Assembly (NCBI GenBank): GCA_964541255.1
Contig: CAZIPL010000006.1
Coordinates: 1 to 56,217, forward strand
Origin: CAYOSU01 sp964541255
Lineage (GTDB): Bacteria; Bacillota; Clostridia; Christensenellales; CAMQZB01
Length of the DNA stretch: 56,217 bases
Direction of reading: 5' to 3'
Below the pieces are notes generated by a model. It was not told where the DNA came from, searched no databases, and saw nothing but the letters and a program-made list of their open reading frames with translations. The number at the start of each line of letters is the position of its first letter. Position 1 is the first letter of the stretch. A program made the position numbers and the translations under genes. Of this stretch, positions 1 to 8,320 are shown one piece after another.

Positions 1-966
1 CCCACGCTCCTCATATACGAACATTGCTACGCCTCCTACGACCGCGATTGCAGCGCCTATTCCGATAAGCTTATGTCTGCCGAACTTATTGACAAGGGGC
101 GTAAACGTAAGCTGAGACGCGAGCGTTGCGACAAGATATACTATCGCAAAGACCATATAAACGGAACCGCCTTGAGCATAACCGAACTCGAAGTAGCAGA
201 AGTTCATACCGAACTGGAGCAAAAGTCCCGAACCTAAGTAATAGCAACAAACCGCGAGCGTTACCCACAAAAGCTGGTCGTTGCCTTTGATTATCCCGAA
301 CATTTTGCCTAAGGTTACTTTTTCGGCTTTTTGAGATAAATCTCTCGGTTTTTCTTTTACGCCGAAGAAGGTCAACGCTTGAGCCGCGACAAATATACCG
401 ACAACGAGCATCGCGCAAATTCCGTATCTTCTTACCTTATCCGTGCCCGTATACATAGGTACGACCGCGGCAACGGCAAAAGCCGCTATCGAAATGAAGA
501 TATTCATAAGCGTTGTCAACGTATTTCTCTCGTCAGCATCGTTTGATAGCGCGGGAAGCATCGACCAATAGCTTACATCGTTCATCGTGAATGTCATTCC
601 CCAGAAAAGATATAACACTCCGAAGAACGCAACGAAGCCCCAACCAGTAAACGCACGGACAAGGAACATCAATGCCGTGATAATTCCGCTCGAAATCGCG
701 CCGATGATTATCCACGGACGGAACTTTCCGCCCTTGAGATGAGCGTTTTCGATTATCGTACCCATCATCGGGTCATTGATTGCGTCCCAGACCTTGCAAA
801 GAGTCATTATAACCCCTATTGCCGCAAATTGCGCGTCGGTGAGCGTCATGGTATATTGAATATACACCAAAAGGAACATCGAGACGAATTGATAGAGAAC
901 GTCTCTCAGTCCGCCCAAAGAGTAACACCACTTATTGCGGTTGAATAACTTTTTTTCTTCGTTCAT
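1..966 (-). CDS. GPH-family (MelB/YihO-like) sugar:cation symporter, 3'-truncated by window edge
   Basis: Imports a sugar or glycoside across the cytoplasmic membrane with a cation; substrate unknown. The frame is open from an ATG at 966 (SD-like AAAAGG just upstream) to the window edge, giving 322 residues of a family usually about 450-480 long, so the C-terminal third is outside. Seen: many hydrophobic helices, the GPH signature VWDAINDPMMG in loop 2-3 followed by RPWIIIGAI, and a cytoplasmic central loop. Family knowledge: the sulfoquinovose transporters YihO/YihP belong to GPH. It is transcribed divergently from the YihQ-like GH31 operon, so I infer it brings in that enzyme's substrate or product. 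The family call is firm; the substrate is inference. Confidence 0.9.
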   Translation of the reverse strand, partial: MNEEKKLFNRNKWCYSLGGLRDVLYQFVSMFLLVYIQYTMTLTDAQFAAIGVIMTLCKVWDAINDPMMGTIIENAHLKGGKFRPWIIIGAISSGIITALMFLVRAFTGWGFVAFFGVLYLFWGMTFTMNDVSYWSMLPALSNDADERNTLTTLMNIFISIAAFAVAAVVPMYTGTDKVRRYGICAMLVVGIFVAAQALTFFGVKEKPRDLSQKAEKVTLGKMFGIIKGNDQLLWVTLAVCCYYLGSGLLLQFGMNFCYFEFGYAQGGSVYMVFAIVYLVATLASQLTFTPLVNKFGRHKLIGIGAAIAVVGGVAMFVYEERG

Positions 967-1075
967 TTTTTCATCCTTTTTAGCCTCGCTTTTAAGAAAA
1001 ACAAGACCTATGTTTTATTTTTTATACAAGAAGTTTATGCTTTTCATTAGATTCGGAAACCTCGATATAACAATC

Positions 1076-1160
1076 CCTCAGTCGCCTTACGGCGACAGCT
1101 CCCTTACTAAGGGAGCCTTTAGTTTTGCGGCATACGCGAAGCGTTTTGCAAAACGATTTG
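1076..1160. repeat. Cluster of three palindromes, REP/MITE-like intergenic repeat
   Basis: Three adjacent perfect inverted repeats: 1081-1096 (GTCGCC, loop TTAC, GGCGAC), 1098-1116 (GCTCCCTTA, one-base loop, TAAGGGAGC) and 1142-1155 (CGTTTTGCAAAACG). From memory, sequence resembling the first two (an AGGGAGC hairpin next to a GACTGAGGGATTGT segment on the minus strand) is common between genes in gut Clostridia. No other copy was seen in this window. Function unknown. Confidence 0.6.
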
Positions 1161-1348
1161 GCGTCAGACAAAGCATTTTCTTCTTATAGGCTATACTATA
1201 AGAATAATACTTTCTCAAAAAAAAGTCAATACGCTTAGAACACACAAAAGGTATTGCTCAACCTGCACATCAGCTGAACATCAATAAAAAAACATTGTTT
1301 TGACACACGAAAATAATTGTTAAATCATTTATTTATTTTCACTATATA

Positions 1349-1377
1349 TTGACTTAAGACATATCCGATGATATAAT
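1349..1377 (+). promoter_or_regulatory. Sigma-A type promoter of the GH31 operon
   Basis: TTGACT at 1349-1354 and TATAAT at 1372-1377, separated by 17 bases, an almost consensus housekeeping promoter. It lies 39 bases before the GH31 start codon, which has a strong SD (AAGGAGG at 1403-1409). Such a strong promoter implies that control is by a repressor, plausibly the ROK protein at the end of the operon. Confidence 0.75.
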
Positions 1378-1381
1378 TATT

Positions 1382-1404
1382 TTAATCGATTTAATAATTA
1401 TTAA
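1382..1404 (+). promoter_or_regulatory. Possible repressor operator overlapping the transcription start
   Basis: TTAATAATTATTAA (1391-1404) is a perfect 14-base palindrome directly downstream of the -10 box, preceded by a near-palindrome around ATCGAT (1382-1394). The position just past the start site is where a repressor would block transcription, and the operon encodes a ROK repressor. The link is inference: AT-rich palindromes arise by chance in such sequence. Confidence 0.35.
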
Positions 1405-1415
1405 GGAGGCGTTAT

Positions 1416-3416
1416 ATGATCTCGTTTGTTAATGAAAACGGCAGAAAATCGGTGCTTTTTGACGGGCACGAGCTTTTCGTCGAAAAAAAGAACACCCCTA
1501 TTTTGTTTTTAGGTCGTCCGAACATCGAAATAAACAACTGCCCGAACTTTAAGTTCTCAGACAAAACAAAGCTATTTACCGCCATAATAGAAAGCATCGA
1601 CAATACCGAAAACGGAATAATTCTTAACTTTAAGGCAAAAGATTTCACCGCAAAAATGACAATCGAGGAGCTTGACGGCGAAGCGAAAATCAATATTTCT
1701 TCCGACGAGGATTTGGCGATAAGGCTCAACCTCAAATCAAGCAAAACCGAGCATATTTTCGGAGCGGGCGAAACGTTCAGAAAAGCCGACTTAAAGGGAG
1801 AAAAATATCGCGTTTTCGTCGAAGAGCATATAAGCGTTATGCCTATTGCAAAAAAAATCGTGCGTTTGAAGCTTCATACAAATACCGACAAGCCGCACGC
1901 CTTTTCGAAGTATAAAAACTATTACGTTCAGCCGACGTTCATTGCAAGCGATTCCCATAATCGTTCGAATATGACCTTTATCGCCGATTCGAAGAGAATT
2001 GCTTATTTCGATTTCACGAAAAAGGACACTTCTTCTCTCGATTTTTATGAGCTTCCGCTCAATATTTCAATCAAATTCCACGACAGCGTTTTGGACGCGG
2101 AGCGATATTTTGCAAAAACGCTAGGAATGTTCCCGAAGCTTTCGGAAAGCGTCTATGACGGAATGATTCTCGGCATTCAAAGCGGAACGAAAATTTGCGA
2201 CGAAAAGGTACAAAAGCTCTTAAGTAAGGGCGCAAAGATAAACGGCATCTGGGCTCAAGACTGGTGCGGCGAAATCGTTACCGATTTCGGCAAGCAAGTG
2301 TTCTGGAACTATTCGCACGACGAAAACCTCTATCCCGCCCTTTCTGAATATATCGAAAAATGGAAGAGCTTAGGGATAGGTTTTTACGGGTACATCAACC
2401 CTTATCTTAACGAGAACGGAAAGCTTTTCTCTGAGGCTGAAAAGCTCGGCTATTTAGTCAAAAAGCAAGACAGTTCGACTTATCTTCTTTCGATGTCTAC
2501 TTTTAAGTTCGGAACGGTCGATTTAACCAATCCCGACGCGTATTCGTGGTATAAAGAAGTCATCAAGAATAATATGATAGGCTTAGGTCTTGCAGGCTGG
2601 ATGGCAGACTTCGGAGAATATCTCCCTACCGACGGCGTTTTATACGGCGGAAGCGGTTATGACGTTCACAACGTCTTCCCTGTTCTTTGGGCTAAATGTA
2701 ACAGAGAAGCACTCGAAGAAACGGGAACGTTAGGCAAGATAACTTTCTTCATGCGCTCGGGATATTTAGGAGCGGCGAAATATAACACCTTGATGTGGAA
2801 CGGAGATCAGCACGTCGATTTTACTCGCGATTACGGCTTGGGAAGCGCAATCATAGCGGCGATCTCGATGGGATATTCCGGGATAGGAACTTCGCATTCG
2901 GACGTAGGCGGATATACGACCATTGCGCCTTTATCGAGAACGGAAGAGCTATATCTAAGGTGGCTTGAAATGAATGCGTTTATGCCTTTCTTGCGTTCGC
3001 ACGAGGGCAACCGTCCGTGGGACAGCTTCCAGTTCGACCAATCGGAAAAAGCTATGGACGGAACGGCGAGATTTTCAAACATCTATGCAAACTTAAAAGA
3101 GTATTTCCTTGACGAAGAACGCTATTATCACGAAACGGCAACGCCTATCATTCGCTCGGTTTATTCCGATTTCGAAGAGGAGCAATACGCGAAAATCGAG
3201 GACGAATTCTTCTCGGGACGAGAGCTTTTGGTATGCCCTATCGTGAAAGAGGGCGCAATGCAAAGAAGCGTTACTCTTCCGTGCGATATGATTCACCTCT
3301 TCACTAAAAAGCCATATAAAAAAGGAACGCACACAATCGACGTTCCCATAGGTACTCCCGCGGTATTTTTTATGCCAAACGGCGCGCATAAAGAGCTTTT
3401 CGAAAGCCTCGTTTAA
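1416..3416 (+). CDS. GH31 alpha-glycosidase of the YihQ (sulfoquinovosidase) clade with Arg-to-Gln change at the sulfonate site
   Basis: Cytosolic retaining alpha-glycosidase, 666 residues (E. coli YihQ 678), no signal peptide. N-terminal beta-sandwich (about 1-240), then the TIM barrel. Compared from memory with YihQ: nucleophile D398 in GWMADFGEYLPTD (YihQ D405), acid/base D464 in WNGDQHVDF (D472), and of the five sugar-sulfonate contacts Q262, Q288, R301, W304, Y508 four are kept (Q255, Q281, W297, Y500) while R301 is Q294 (codon CAA at 2295-2297). Clade membership is very clear, but losing the main sulfonate-binding arginine makes sulfoquinovoside specificity doubtful; a neutral or 6-deoxy glycoside is possible. 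First gene of a six-gene sugar operon, with a 120-base AT-rich gap before the next gene that may hold an internal promoter. Confidence 0.93.
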   Translation: MISFVNENGRKSVLFDGHELFVEKKNTPILFLGRPNIEINNCPNFKFSDKTKLFTAIIESIDNTENGIILNFKAKDFTAKMTIEELDGEAKINISSDEDLAIRLNLKSSKTEHIFGAGETFRKADLKGEKYRVFVEEHISVMPIAKKIVRLKLHTNTDKPHAFSKYKNYYVQPTFIASDSHNRSNMTFIADSKRIAYFDFTKKDTSSLDFYELPLNISIKFHDSVLDAERYFAKTLGMFPKLSESVYDGMILGIQSGTKICDEKVQKLLSKGAKINGIWAQDWCGEIVTDFGKQVFWNYSHDENLYPALSEYIEKWKSLGIGFYGYINPYLNENGKLFSEAEKLGYLVKKQDSSTYLLSMSTFKFGTVDLTNPDAYSWYKEVIKNNMIGLGLAGWMADFGEYLPTDGVLYGGSGYDVHNVFPVLWAKCNREALEETGTLGKITFFMRSGYLGAAKYNTLMWNGDQHVDFTRDYGLGSAIIAAISMGYSGIGTSHSDVGGYTTIAPLSRTEELYLRWLEMNAFMPFLRSHEGNRPWDSFQFDQSEKAMDGTARFSNIYANLKEYFLDEERYYHETATPIIRSVYSDFEEEQYAKIEDEFFSGRELLVCPIVKEGAMQRSVTLPCDMIHLFTKKPYKKGTHTIDVPIGTPAVFFMPNGAHKELFESLV

Positions 3417-3536
3417 TGTTTTTCGCGGCAAAAAGCGTTTTCAATACTTATTTGCTTTATATATTATCTATATAAACTTAATTATTCAAAGTAAAAGTAT
3501 ATTCAATTCAAAAACAATTTTTAGGAGATTACATAA

Positions 3537-4022
3537 ATGAAACTTGCAATAGGTTCGGACAAGAGCGGCTATCAACTCAAAACGGCGATAGCAAATTATT
3601 TGAACGAAAACGGCATTGAATTTACAGACTTAGGAATCACTCTCGACGCGCCGAAGCCTTATGTCGAAACGGCAAAGCGTTTCGGACAAGGGTTCAAAAA
3701 GGGCGAATTCGACAGAGGCATTCTCATCTGCGGAACGGGCATGGGAATGGCAATCACAGCCAATAAATTCGAAGGAATCTACGCCGCTTGCTGCGAAAGC
3801 GTATATTCCGCAAAAATGGCAAGAGCTATTAACAACGCAAACGTCCTCACTATGGGAGGTTGGATTATCGGCCCCGAAATGGGCGTTGAAATGGCAAAGG
3901 CGTTCTTGCAGACCGATTGGCTCGAAGACTTGGAGCCGTGGCGCAAAGAGTTCTTGACCAACTCTTCGAAGACGTTCAAGGAAGTCGAAAAGGATTCTTT
4001 CGACGGCAAGTTCGACCTATGA
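3537..4022 (+). CDS. RpiB/LacA/LacB-family sugar-phosphate (or sugar-acid) isomerase lacking the usual active-site histidines
   Basis: Aldose-ketose isomerase of the RpiB/LacAB fold, 161 residues (family about 145-170). Seen: the catalytic cysteine C65 in ICGTGMGM, D8 near the N-terminus, and the conserved NANVLTMGG stretch. Compared with E. coli RpiB from memory, H9 is K9 (GSDKSG instead of GCDHVG) and the ring-opening H99 is I98. An isomerase without ring-opening histidine would suit a substrate that cannot cyclise, such as a tetrose derivative; this is inference. SD AGGAGA precedes the ATG. Its stop overlaps the start of the alcohol dehydrogenase (ATGA), indicating translational coupling. 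Housekeeping ribose-5-phosphate isomerase seems less likely given the operon. Confidence 0.88.
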   Translation: MKLAIGSDKSGYQLKTAIANYLNENGIEFTDLGITLDAPKPYVETAKRFGQGFKKGEFDRGILICGTGMGMAITANKFEGIYAACCESVYSAKMARAINNANVLTMGGWIIGPEMGVEMAKAFLQTDWLEDLEPWRKEFLTNSSKTFKEVEKDSFDGKFDL

Positions 4023-5122
4023 CGGATTTTTGCTACAGTCAGCCCGTAAAAATTCTTTTCGGGAAAAACAAGCTTGTCGAAAACATAAACAGCGAGCTTT
4101 CTCTCTTATCCTCGACAAGACCGTTTCTTGTTATCGACCCCTACTTTTTCGAAAACGGACTTTTAGATAAGCTATCCTCTATTCCTTTTGTCGGAAGCTT
4201 TAATAACATATCACCCAATCCGAAAACCTCGGAAGTCGAAGAAGCGGCAAAGCAAATTAAAAGCCTAAACGCCGATTGCGTTATTGCGATAGGCGGCGGC
4301 TCGACTTTGGACTTAGCAAAAGTAGCAGCTTGCCTATCTTTTGAAGAAGAATCGATAGACAAGTTTTTCTTAGGCGAAAAAGCTTTTTCAAAAAAGCTTC
4401 CGACTCTTCTTTGCCCCACAACGAGCGGAACGGGTTCCGAAGTAACGAAAGTAGCGGTTTTATCTAACGGCGTCAAAAAATCACCTCTCGGCACCGACCT
4501 ATTTTTCGCAAATTGCGCCGTTATCGACCCAAGTCTTACCTACTCGATGCCGCAAAAATCAATAGTTATTTGCGCACTCGACGCACTTTGCCATGCGCTC
4601 GAGGGGTTCTATTCGAAATATCATCAGCCTATATGCGATTCTATCGCAATGGCGGCGGCGAAAACTATTTTCGACAACATCGACAAAGCCGCAGAAAAAG
4701 ACGAAGAAACCTTAGACAATCTCGCACTTTCTTCAAATATGGCAGGGCTTGCGTTTGCTATCCCCAAAACCGCCGCGCCACACGGAATATCATATGCTTT
4801 GACAACAAACTTCAATATGCCGCACGGCGAAGCTTGCGCGTTTACCGCAGACAAAATGCTTATTGTCAACAAGGACGCAGAAAACGGTAGGCTTAAAAGA
4901 ATGGCAAGCTATTGCGGTTTTTCGAGCGTAGAAGATATGGCGGAAAGAATTTTCGAAATTAAGAAAAAATATAATCTTAAGTGTTCCCTCTCGGACGCAG
5001 GGATAACTCGCTCCGACATACCGACGCTTGTCAAATCGGCACAAAACGCAAACACGGCAAACAATCCCGTCGAAATGACGGAAGAAAAGCTTACGGAATT
5101 ATTCATATCACTTGATTTTTAA
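4019..5122 (+). CDS. Iron-containing (group III) alcohol dehydrogenase
   Basis: NAD(P)H-dependent oxidoreductase, 367 residues, typical for the Fe-ADH family (FucO, PduQ, BDH). Seen: nucleotide-binding GGGSTLDLAK around residue 95, the TTSGTGSEVT segment, metal ligands Asp and His in ALDALCHALEG, and the two histidines of APHGIS and MPHGEA, so all four metal ligands are present. Start taken at the ATG overlapping the rpiB-like stop (ATGA); the open frame extends farther upstream but only inside that gene. In this operon it probably reduces an aldehyde or ketose produced by sugar cleavage or isomerisation, as lactaldehyde or sulfolactaldehyde reductases do in comparable pathways; the exact substrate cannot be read from sequence. 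Confidence 0.92.
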   Translation: MTDFCYSQPVKILFGKNKLVENINSELSLLSSTRPFLVIDPYFFENGLLDKLSSIPFVGSFNNISPNPKTSEVEEAAKQIKSLNADCVIAIGGGSTLDLAKVAACLSFEEESIDKFFLGEKAFSKKLPTLLCPTTSGTGSEVTKVAVLSNGVKKSPLGTDLFFANCAVIDPSLTYSMPQKSIVICALDALCHALEGFYSKYHQPICDSIAMAAAKTIFDNIDKAAEKDEETLDNLALSSNMAGLAFAIPKTAAPHGISYALTTNFNMPHGEACAFTADKMLIVNKDAENGRLKRMASYCGFSSVEDMAERIFEIKKKYNLKCSLSDAGITRSDIPTLVKSAQNANTANNPVEMTEEKLTELFISLDF

Positions 5123-5134
5123 GGAGAATATATC

Positions 5135-6451
5135 ATGAAACAGAATATAAAACTCGGAGTTATCGCTCTTGCAAGAAAAACTTTCGACTGGATCGAAGCG
5201 CAGAAGATTTATACAAAAACGCTCGAAGATCTCAAAAAAATCGATAATTGCGAAATAATCGCTGAAGAAAACCTTGTTATCGAAATCGAAGACGCCGAAA
5301 ACGCCGCAAAACGCATTTCCGCGCAGCACGTTGACGGTTTGGTTATTATTTCCGCAACTTTCCACTTGGGACATTTGGCTTTGACCACGCAAAAGTATTT
5401 CAAAGGTATTCCTCTTCTTTTGTGGGCGTTTGACGAGCTTCCCTATGACGGAGGGAAAATTCGCCTTAATTCCGTATGCGGACTTAACCTCAACGCGTCT
5501 AACCTTTATAAAGCTGGCGTAGACGGCTATTTGGCGCACGTAGGCAACGAAATTCCGCAAGATTTCGTAGACGCGGTTCGTATGACGGCGGCACTTAAGA
5601 ACACGCGCGTTGCTATGATAGGCTATCACGCGCACGGATTTTTCAATCTCGGAGTCGAGGCGCTTTCGCCTTATAGAAACTTCGGAATCTTGACAGATCA
5701 TTACGAGCTTTCGGACTTTTTCGGAAGAACGGTTTCGAAAGAAAAACTCGAACAAAGAAAGCAGATGATAGAAAATACTTTCGTAACGAAAGGAATAACG
5801 GAAAAACAAGTGGAACTTTTGGCAAACCTAACCGAAAGCGCGAAACAGTTCCTCGACGAAAAAGGTTTGACTTGCGCCGCGATAAGGTGCTGGCCTGAGC
5901 ATGCCGCAAGCTACGGAATTTCCCCTTGCGCGGCAATGTCTATCTTGGCTGACGAGGGATATATCTTGGCTTGCGAGGGAGATTTGGAGGGCGCGCTTTC
6001 CATGCTCTGTTTCAAGGCTATCGGCACAGACACACCTTTCCTTGCGGATCTGTCGCAAGTTGATTTGAAAGAAGATTTCGCCCTTATGTGGCACGACGGC
6101 GTTGCCGCTCCATCTCTTTGCGACGGCAATTGCGCCGCATGTCTCGACACCTACTTTGCGGGCGGAAAGGGCGTTACGGCGGACTTTACGCTAAAACCCG
6201 GTCGCATAACCATTGCAAGAATCGATACCGCAAGAGGCAAAACGAGACTTCTCACCTCTTTAGGAACAGCCGAAACAGTCAAAAAGGAGATTAAAGGCAC
6301 TTATTCGAAAGTTCGCTTCGACGAGGGTACGAAAAATCTTCTTGACAAGGTTATCTATACGGGAGTAGCTCACCACGTAGCTTACGCATACGGCGACCAC
6401 GCAAAAGCGTTTGAGGCGTTTGCGAGAATGAACGGTTTGGAGGTTTTGTGA
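5135..6451 (+). CDS. L-fucose/L-arabinose isomerase-fold sugar isomerase
   Basis: 438-residue protein of the FucI/AraA superfamily (metal-dependent aldose-ketose isomerases), shorter than E. coli FucI (591) and close to AraA and the compact fucose-isomerase-like clade. Seen: C-terminal metal-binding triad candidates Glu in RCWPEHA, Asp in ACEGDLEGAL and His in GVAHHVAYAYGDH, the order expected for the family; the N-terminal half is a Rossmann-like sugar-binding region. Expected role: convert the hexose freed by the GH31 enzyme, or a derivative, to its ketose. SD AAGGAG at 5123-5127. I recall isomerases of this fold in transaldolase/transketolase-type sulfoglycolysis clusters, but cannot verify that here. 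Downstream genes follow with one-base gaps. Confidence 0.88.
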   Translation: MKQNIKLGVIALARKTFDWIEAQKIYTKTLEDLKKIDNCEIIAEENLVIEIEDAENAAKRISAQHVDGLVIISATFHLGHLALTTQKYFKGIPLLLWAFDELPYDGGKIRLNSVCGLNLNASNLYKAGVDGYLAHVGNEIPQDFVDAVRMTAALKNTRVAMIGYHAHGFFNLGVEALSPYRNFGILTDHYELSDFFGRTVSKEKLEQRKQMIENTFVTKGITEKQVELLANLTESAKQFLDEKGLTCAAIRCWPEHAASYGISPCAAMSILADEGYILACEGDLEGALSMLCFKAIGTDTPFLADLSQVDLKEDFALMWHDGVAAPSLCDGNCAACLDTYFAGGKGVTADFTLKPGRITIARIDTARGKTRLLTSLGTAETVKKEIKGTYSKVRFDEGTKNLLDKVIYTGVAHHVAYAYGDHAKAFEAFARMNGLEVL

Positions 6452-6452
6452 T

Positions 6453-7067
6453 ATGAAGGTGCTTTCCGTCAAAAGCAAGGAATTTGAAAGGTTCGGAAAG
6501 GTCTTGAACGAAAAGGAATGTGCCGAAAAGCTATTACCTGTTCTCGACGGCTTTGCTATCCCAGACGTTATGAATGCCTATTCCCCGTCGGAAGAAGCGC
6601 TCGAAAAGGTAGGTATCGAAACTTTTTCGAAGTATTTCGACGGCGACATTCAGATAGGCTATTGCAACGGACGAGGGAATAAACTCAACTCTATGGAATA
6701 TCATAAGTCTAACGAAATCGACATCGCCTTAGGAAAAGCCGTGCTTTTCTTAGGGCAGTACGAAGGAAGCGATGAGATAGAAACCTCTTCTTTCATCCCG
6801 TTCTTGGTCGAAAAAGGAGACGTTGTGTTGCTATATCCCGAAACGTTACACTTTGCCCCTCTTGACATCACGGGGAACGGCTTCAAAACGGTCATTATTT
6901 TGCCGAAAGGAACTAATCTGCCGATTCCTCCCGAAGAGAAAAAAGGAACGTATTTTATGGCCAACAAGTGGCTTATCGCTCACAAGGAGCATACGAAAAT
7001 GGTTGACGGCGGTGCGCACGTAGGGCTTATCGGCAAAAACTATTCGGTTTCGGACTTAGAGCTTTGA
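6453..7067 (+). CDS. DUF4867-family cupin-like protein
   Basis: 204 residues, recognised from the conserved pattern IQIGYCNG..NKLN.MEYHK.NEI and the later ETLHFAP and VIILPKGTN motifs of DUF4867. Family function is not established. The histidines of EYHKS and LHFAP and the beta-rich pattern suggest a cupin barrel with a metal site, as in sugar isomerases or epimerases of the lyxose-isomerase type; this is inference. It starts one base after the fucose-isomerase-like gene and ends one base before the ROK gene, so it is certainly part of the sugar operon. I would guess sugar epimerase/isomerase or mutarotase-like activity. Confidence 0.85.
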   Translation: MKVLSVKSKEFERFGKVLNEKECAEKLLPVLDGFAIPDVMNAYSPSEEALEKVGIETFSKYFDGDIQIGYCNGRGNKLNSMEYHKSNEIDIALGKAVLFLGQYEGSDEIETSSFIPFLVEKGDVVLLYPETLHFAPLDITGNGFKTVIILPKGTNLPIPPEEKKGTYFMANKWLIAHKEHTKMVDGGAHVGLIGKNYSVSDLEL

Positions 7068-7068
7068 T

Positions 7069-8196
7069 ATGATCGATTTTTTTCGCTACAACACAAGAAA
7101 CGCAAAGGCGCTTTTGAATAATCTTTATTTCAACCCCTCTATGACAAGAGGTATGCTTTCGAAAAAGCAAAACTGCACGCCCGCGATGATCTCGATTATT
7201 TCGGGAAAGATGCTTCAAGACGACATTATTCGCGAAGCTCCCTCAATCGAGACAGTCGTAAAGACGGGGCCGAAAGAAAAAGCTTTAGTTTTTAACGGCG
7301 ATTTCGCCTTGTTTTTGGGCATTTACGTCGGCAAAAGCCGAGTAAGTATAGGAGTTGCGAACGCAAAAAACAAGCCTATCGAAAAAGTCTCAAAGCGTTT
7401 TGTCGAAAAGGATTTTGTCGGGAAACTCGAGTTTATCGAAAACGTCGGCAAGGACTTTATCAAAAAGTACGGCAAAAACAACTTCTTTGCCGTCGGTTTA
7501 GGCGCGGTAGGTATTCCCGACAACAAGCATTTTTCATATGACGCTTTCGGCGAGGGCATCGACTTCAAAAAGCACCTCGAAAAAACATTTAATCTTCCGG
7601 TCGCCGTTGACAACAACGTAAGAGCGCTCGCAACGGCGGAGTATCTTTCGAAATACAGAACTCCGTCGGAAAGGTTTATTTTCGTTAAGTACGGTCCCGG
7701 GCTCGGCTCTGCAATGGCGCCGATAAGTCTCACGGAGCAAAACGACGTATATTTGGGCGAAATCGGGCATATGCAAGTTAAAGGCAGCGATATTCAGTGT
7801 TCATGCGGCAAAAAAGGCTGCTTGGAAGCGGAAATAAGCGAAGAGCGAATTCTTGATATATACAACAAACAAACTAAAACCAAAGCACTATCGGCATTCG
7901 AGGTCTTCGAACTATTTGATAAAGGGGACGAAAACGCAAAAGCCGCGACGGAGGTTCTTATCGATAAACTATCCCTCACCCTTTCGCACCTATATCTTAT
8001 TTTCAAAAACGTGCAAATCGTTCTTTGCGGTAAGGTTTTCGAATACGAAAACGTGAAAAAAGCCATTCTTTCAAGAACGGCGGAATATCTGCAAACGGGC
8101 GGCATGGCAAACCGATTGCTCTTTTCTTCGCAAGAGGACGAAAACCGCTTTCTTGGCGGCAGTGCAGTCGCCATTTGGGAATTGCTGCTTAATTAA
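7069..8196 (+). CDS. ROK-family transcriptional repressor (XylR/NagC type)
   Basis: 375 residues: N-terminal winged helix-turn-helix (about 1-60, with TRGMLSKKQNCTPAMIS as recognition region) followed by a ROK sugar-kinase-like domain. Seen: EIGH metal/sugar motif, the zinc-binding cluster CSCGKKGCLEAE, and a degenerate phosphate motif (GIYVGKS in place of DxGGT), consistent with ligand sensing rather than phosphorylation. It is the last gene of the operon, one base after the DUF4867 gene, so repression would be autoregulated. Likely binds at the palindrome just after the operon promoter and is released by the sugar substrate; target and inducer are inferred. Start could shift by a few codons, but ATG at 7069 is well placed. 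Confidence 0.9.
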   Translation: MIDFFRYNTRNAKALLNNLYFNPSMTRGMLSKKQNCTPAMISIISGKMLQDDIIREAPSIETVVKTGPKEKALVFNGDFALFLGIYVGKSRVSIGVANAKNKPIEKVSKRFVEKDFVGKLEFIENVGKDFIKKYGKNNFFAVGLGAVGIPDNKHFSYDAFGEGIDFKKHLEKTFNLPVAVDNNVRALATAEYLSKYRTPSERFIFVKYGPGLGSAMAPISLTEQNDVYLGEIGHMQVKGSDIQCSCGKKGCLEAEISEERILDIYNKQTKTKALSAFEVFELFDKGDENAKAATEVLIDKLSLTLSHLYLIFKNVQIVLCGKVFEYENVKKAILSRTAEYLQTGGMANRLLFSSQEDENRFLGGSAVAIWELLLN

Positions 8197-8233
8197 ATGA
8201 AGCTGATTTTAGATTGAATTCTTGGTTTATTCA

Positions 8234-8262
8234 GGGGAAACTTTTTAAGGAAAAGTTTCCCC
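8234..8262. repeat. 12-bp perfect hairpin downstream of the ROK gene
   Basis: GGGGAAACTTTT (8234-8245) and AAAAGTTTCCCC (8251-8262) form a perfect stem with loop TAAGG. No T-run follows, so it is not a standard terminator; it may protect the mRNA 3' end or be a dispersed palindromic repeat of the kind common in gut Clostridia. Confidence 0.6.
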
Positions 8263-8320
8263 TAACCCATTCAAAACCTTATTTATTTCATCCTAAAACC
8301 TTTTTATATTTCAGTATAAG

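Larger units (their letters stand above)
967..1415. other. Divergent intergenic region between transporter and GH31 operon
   Basis: About 450 bases with no convincing gene. It holds the 5' region of the transporter (minus strand), a cluster of three palindromes at 1081-1155, and the sigma-A type promoter plus possible operator of the GH31 operon at 1349-1404. The segment 1160-1340 is AT-rich and I see nothing definite in it. Confidence 0.6.

Noticed and set aside
86..715. Short minus-strand frames in the first kilobase
   Set aside because: They are out-of-frame shadows of the GPH transporter, whose real frame runs open to the window edge.
1..8196. A complete sulfo-EMP, sulfo-ED or sulfo-transaldolase pathway
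   Set aside because: No sulfofructose kinase, aldolase, sulfogluconate dehydratase or transaldolase gene is in the window, and the sulfonate-binding Arg of the glycosidase is missing; only partial resemblance is claimed.
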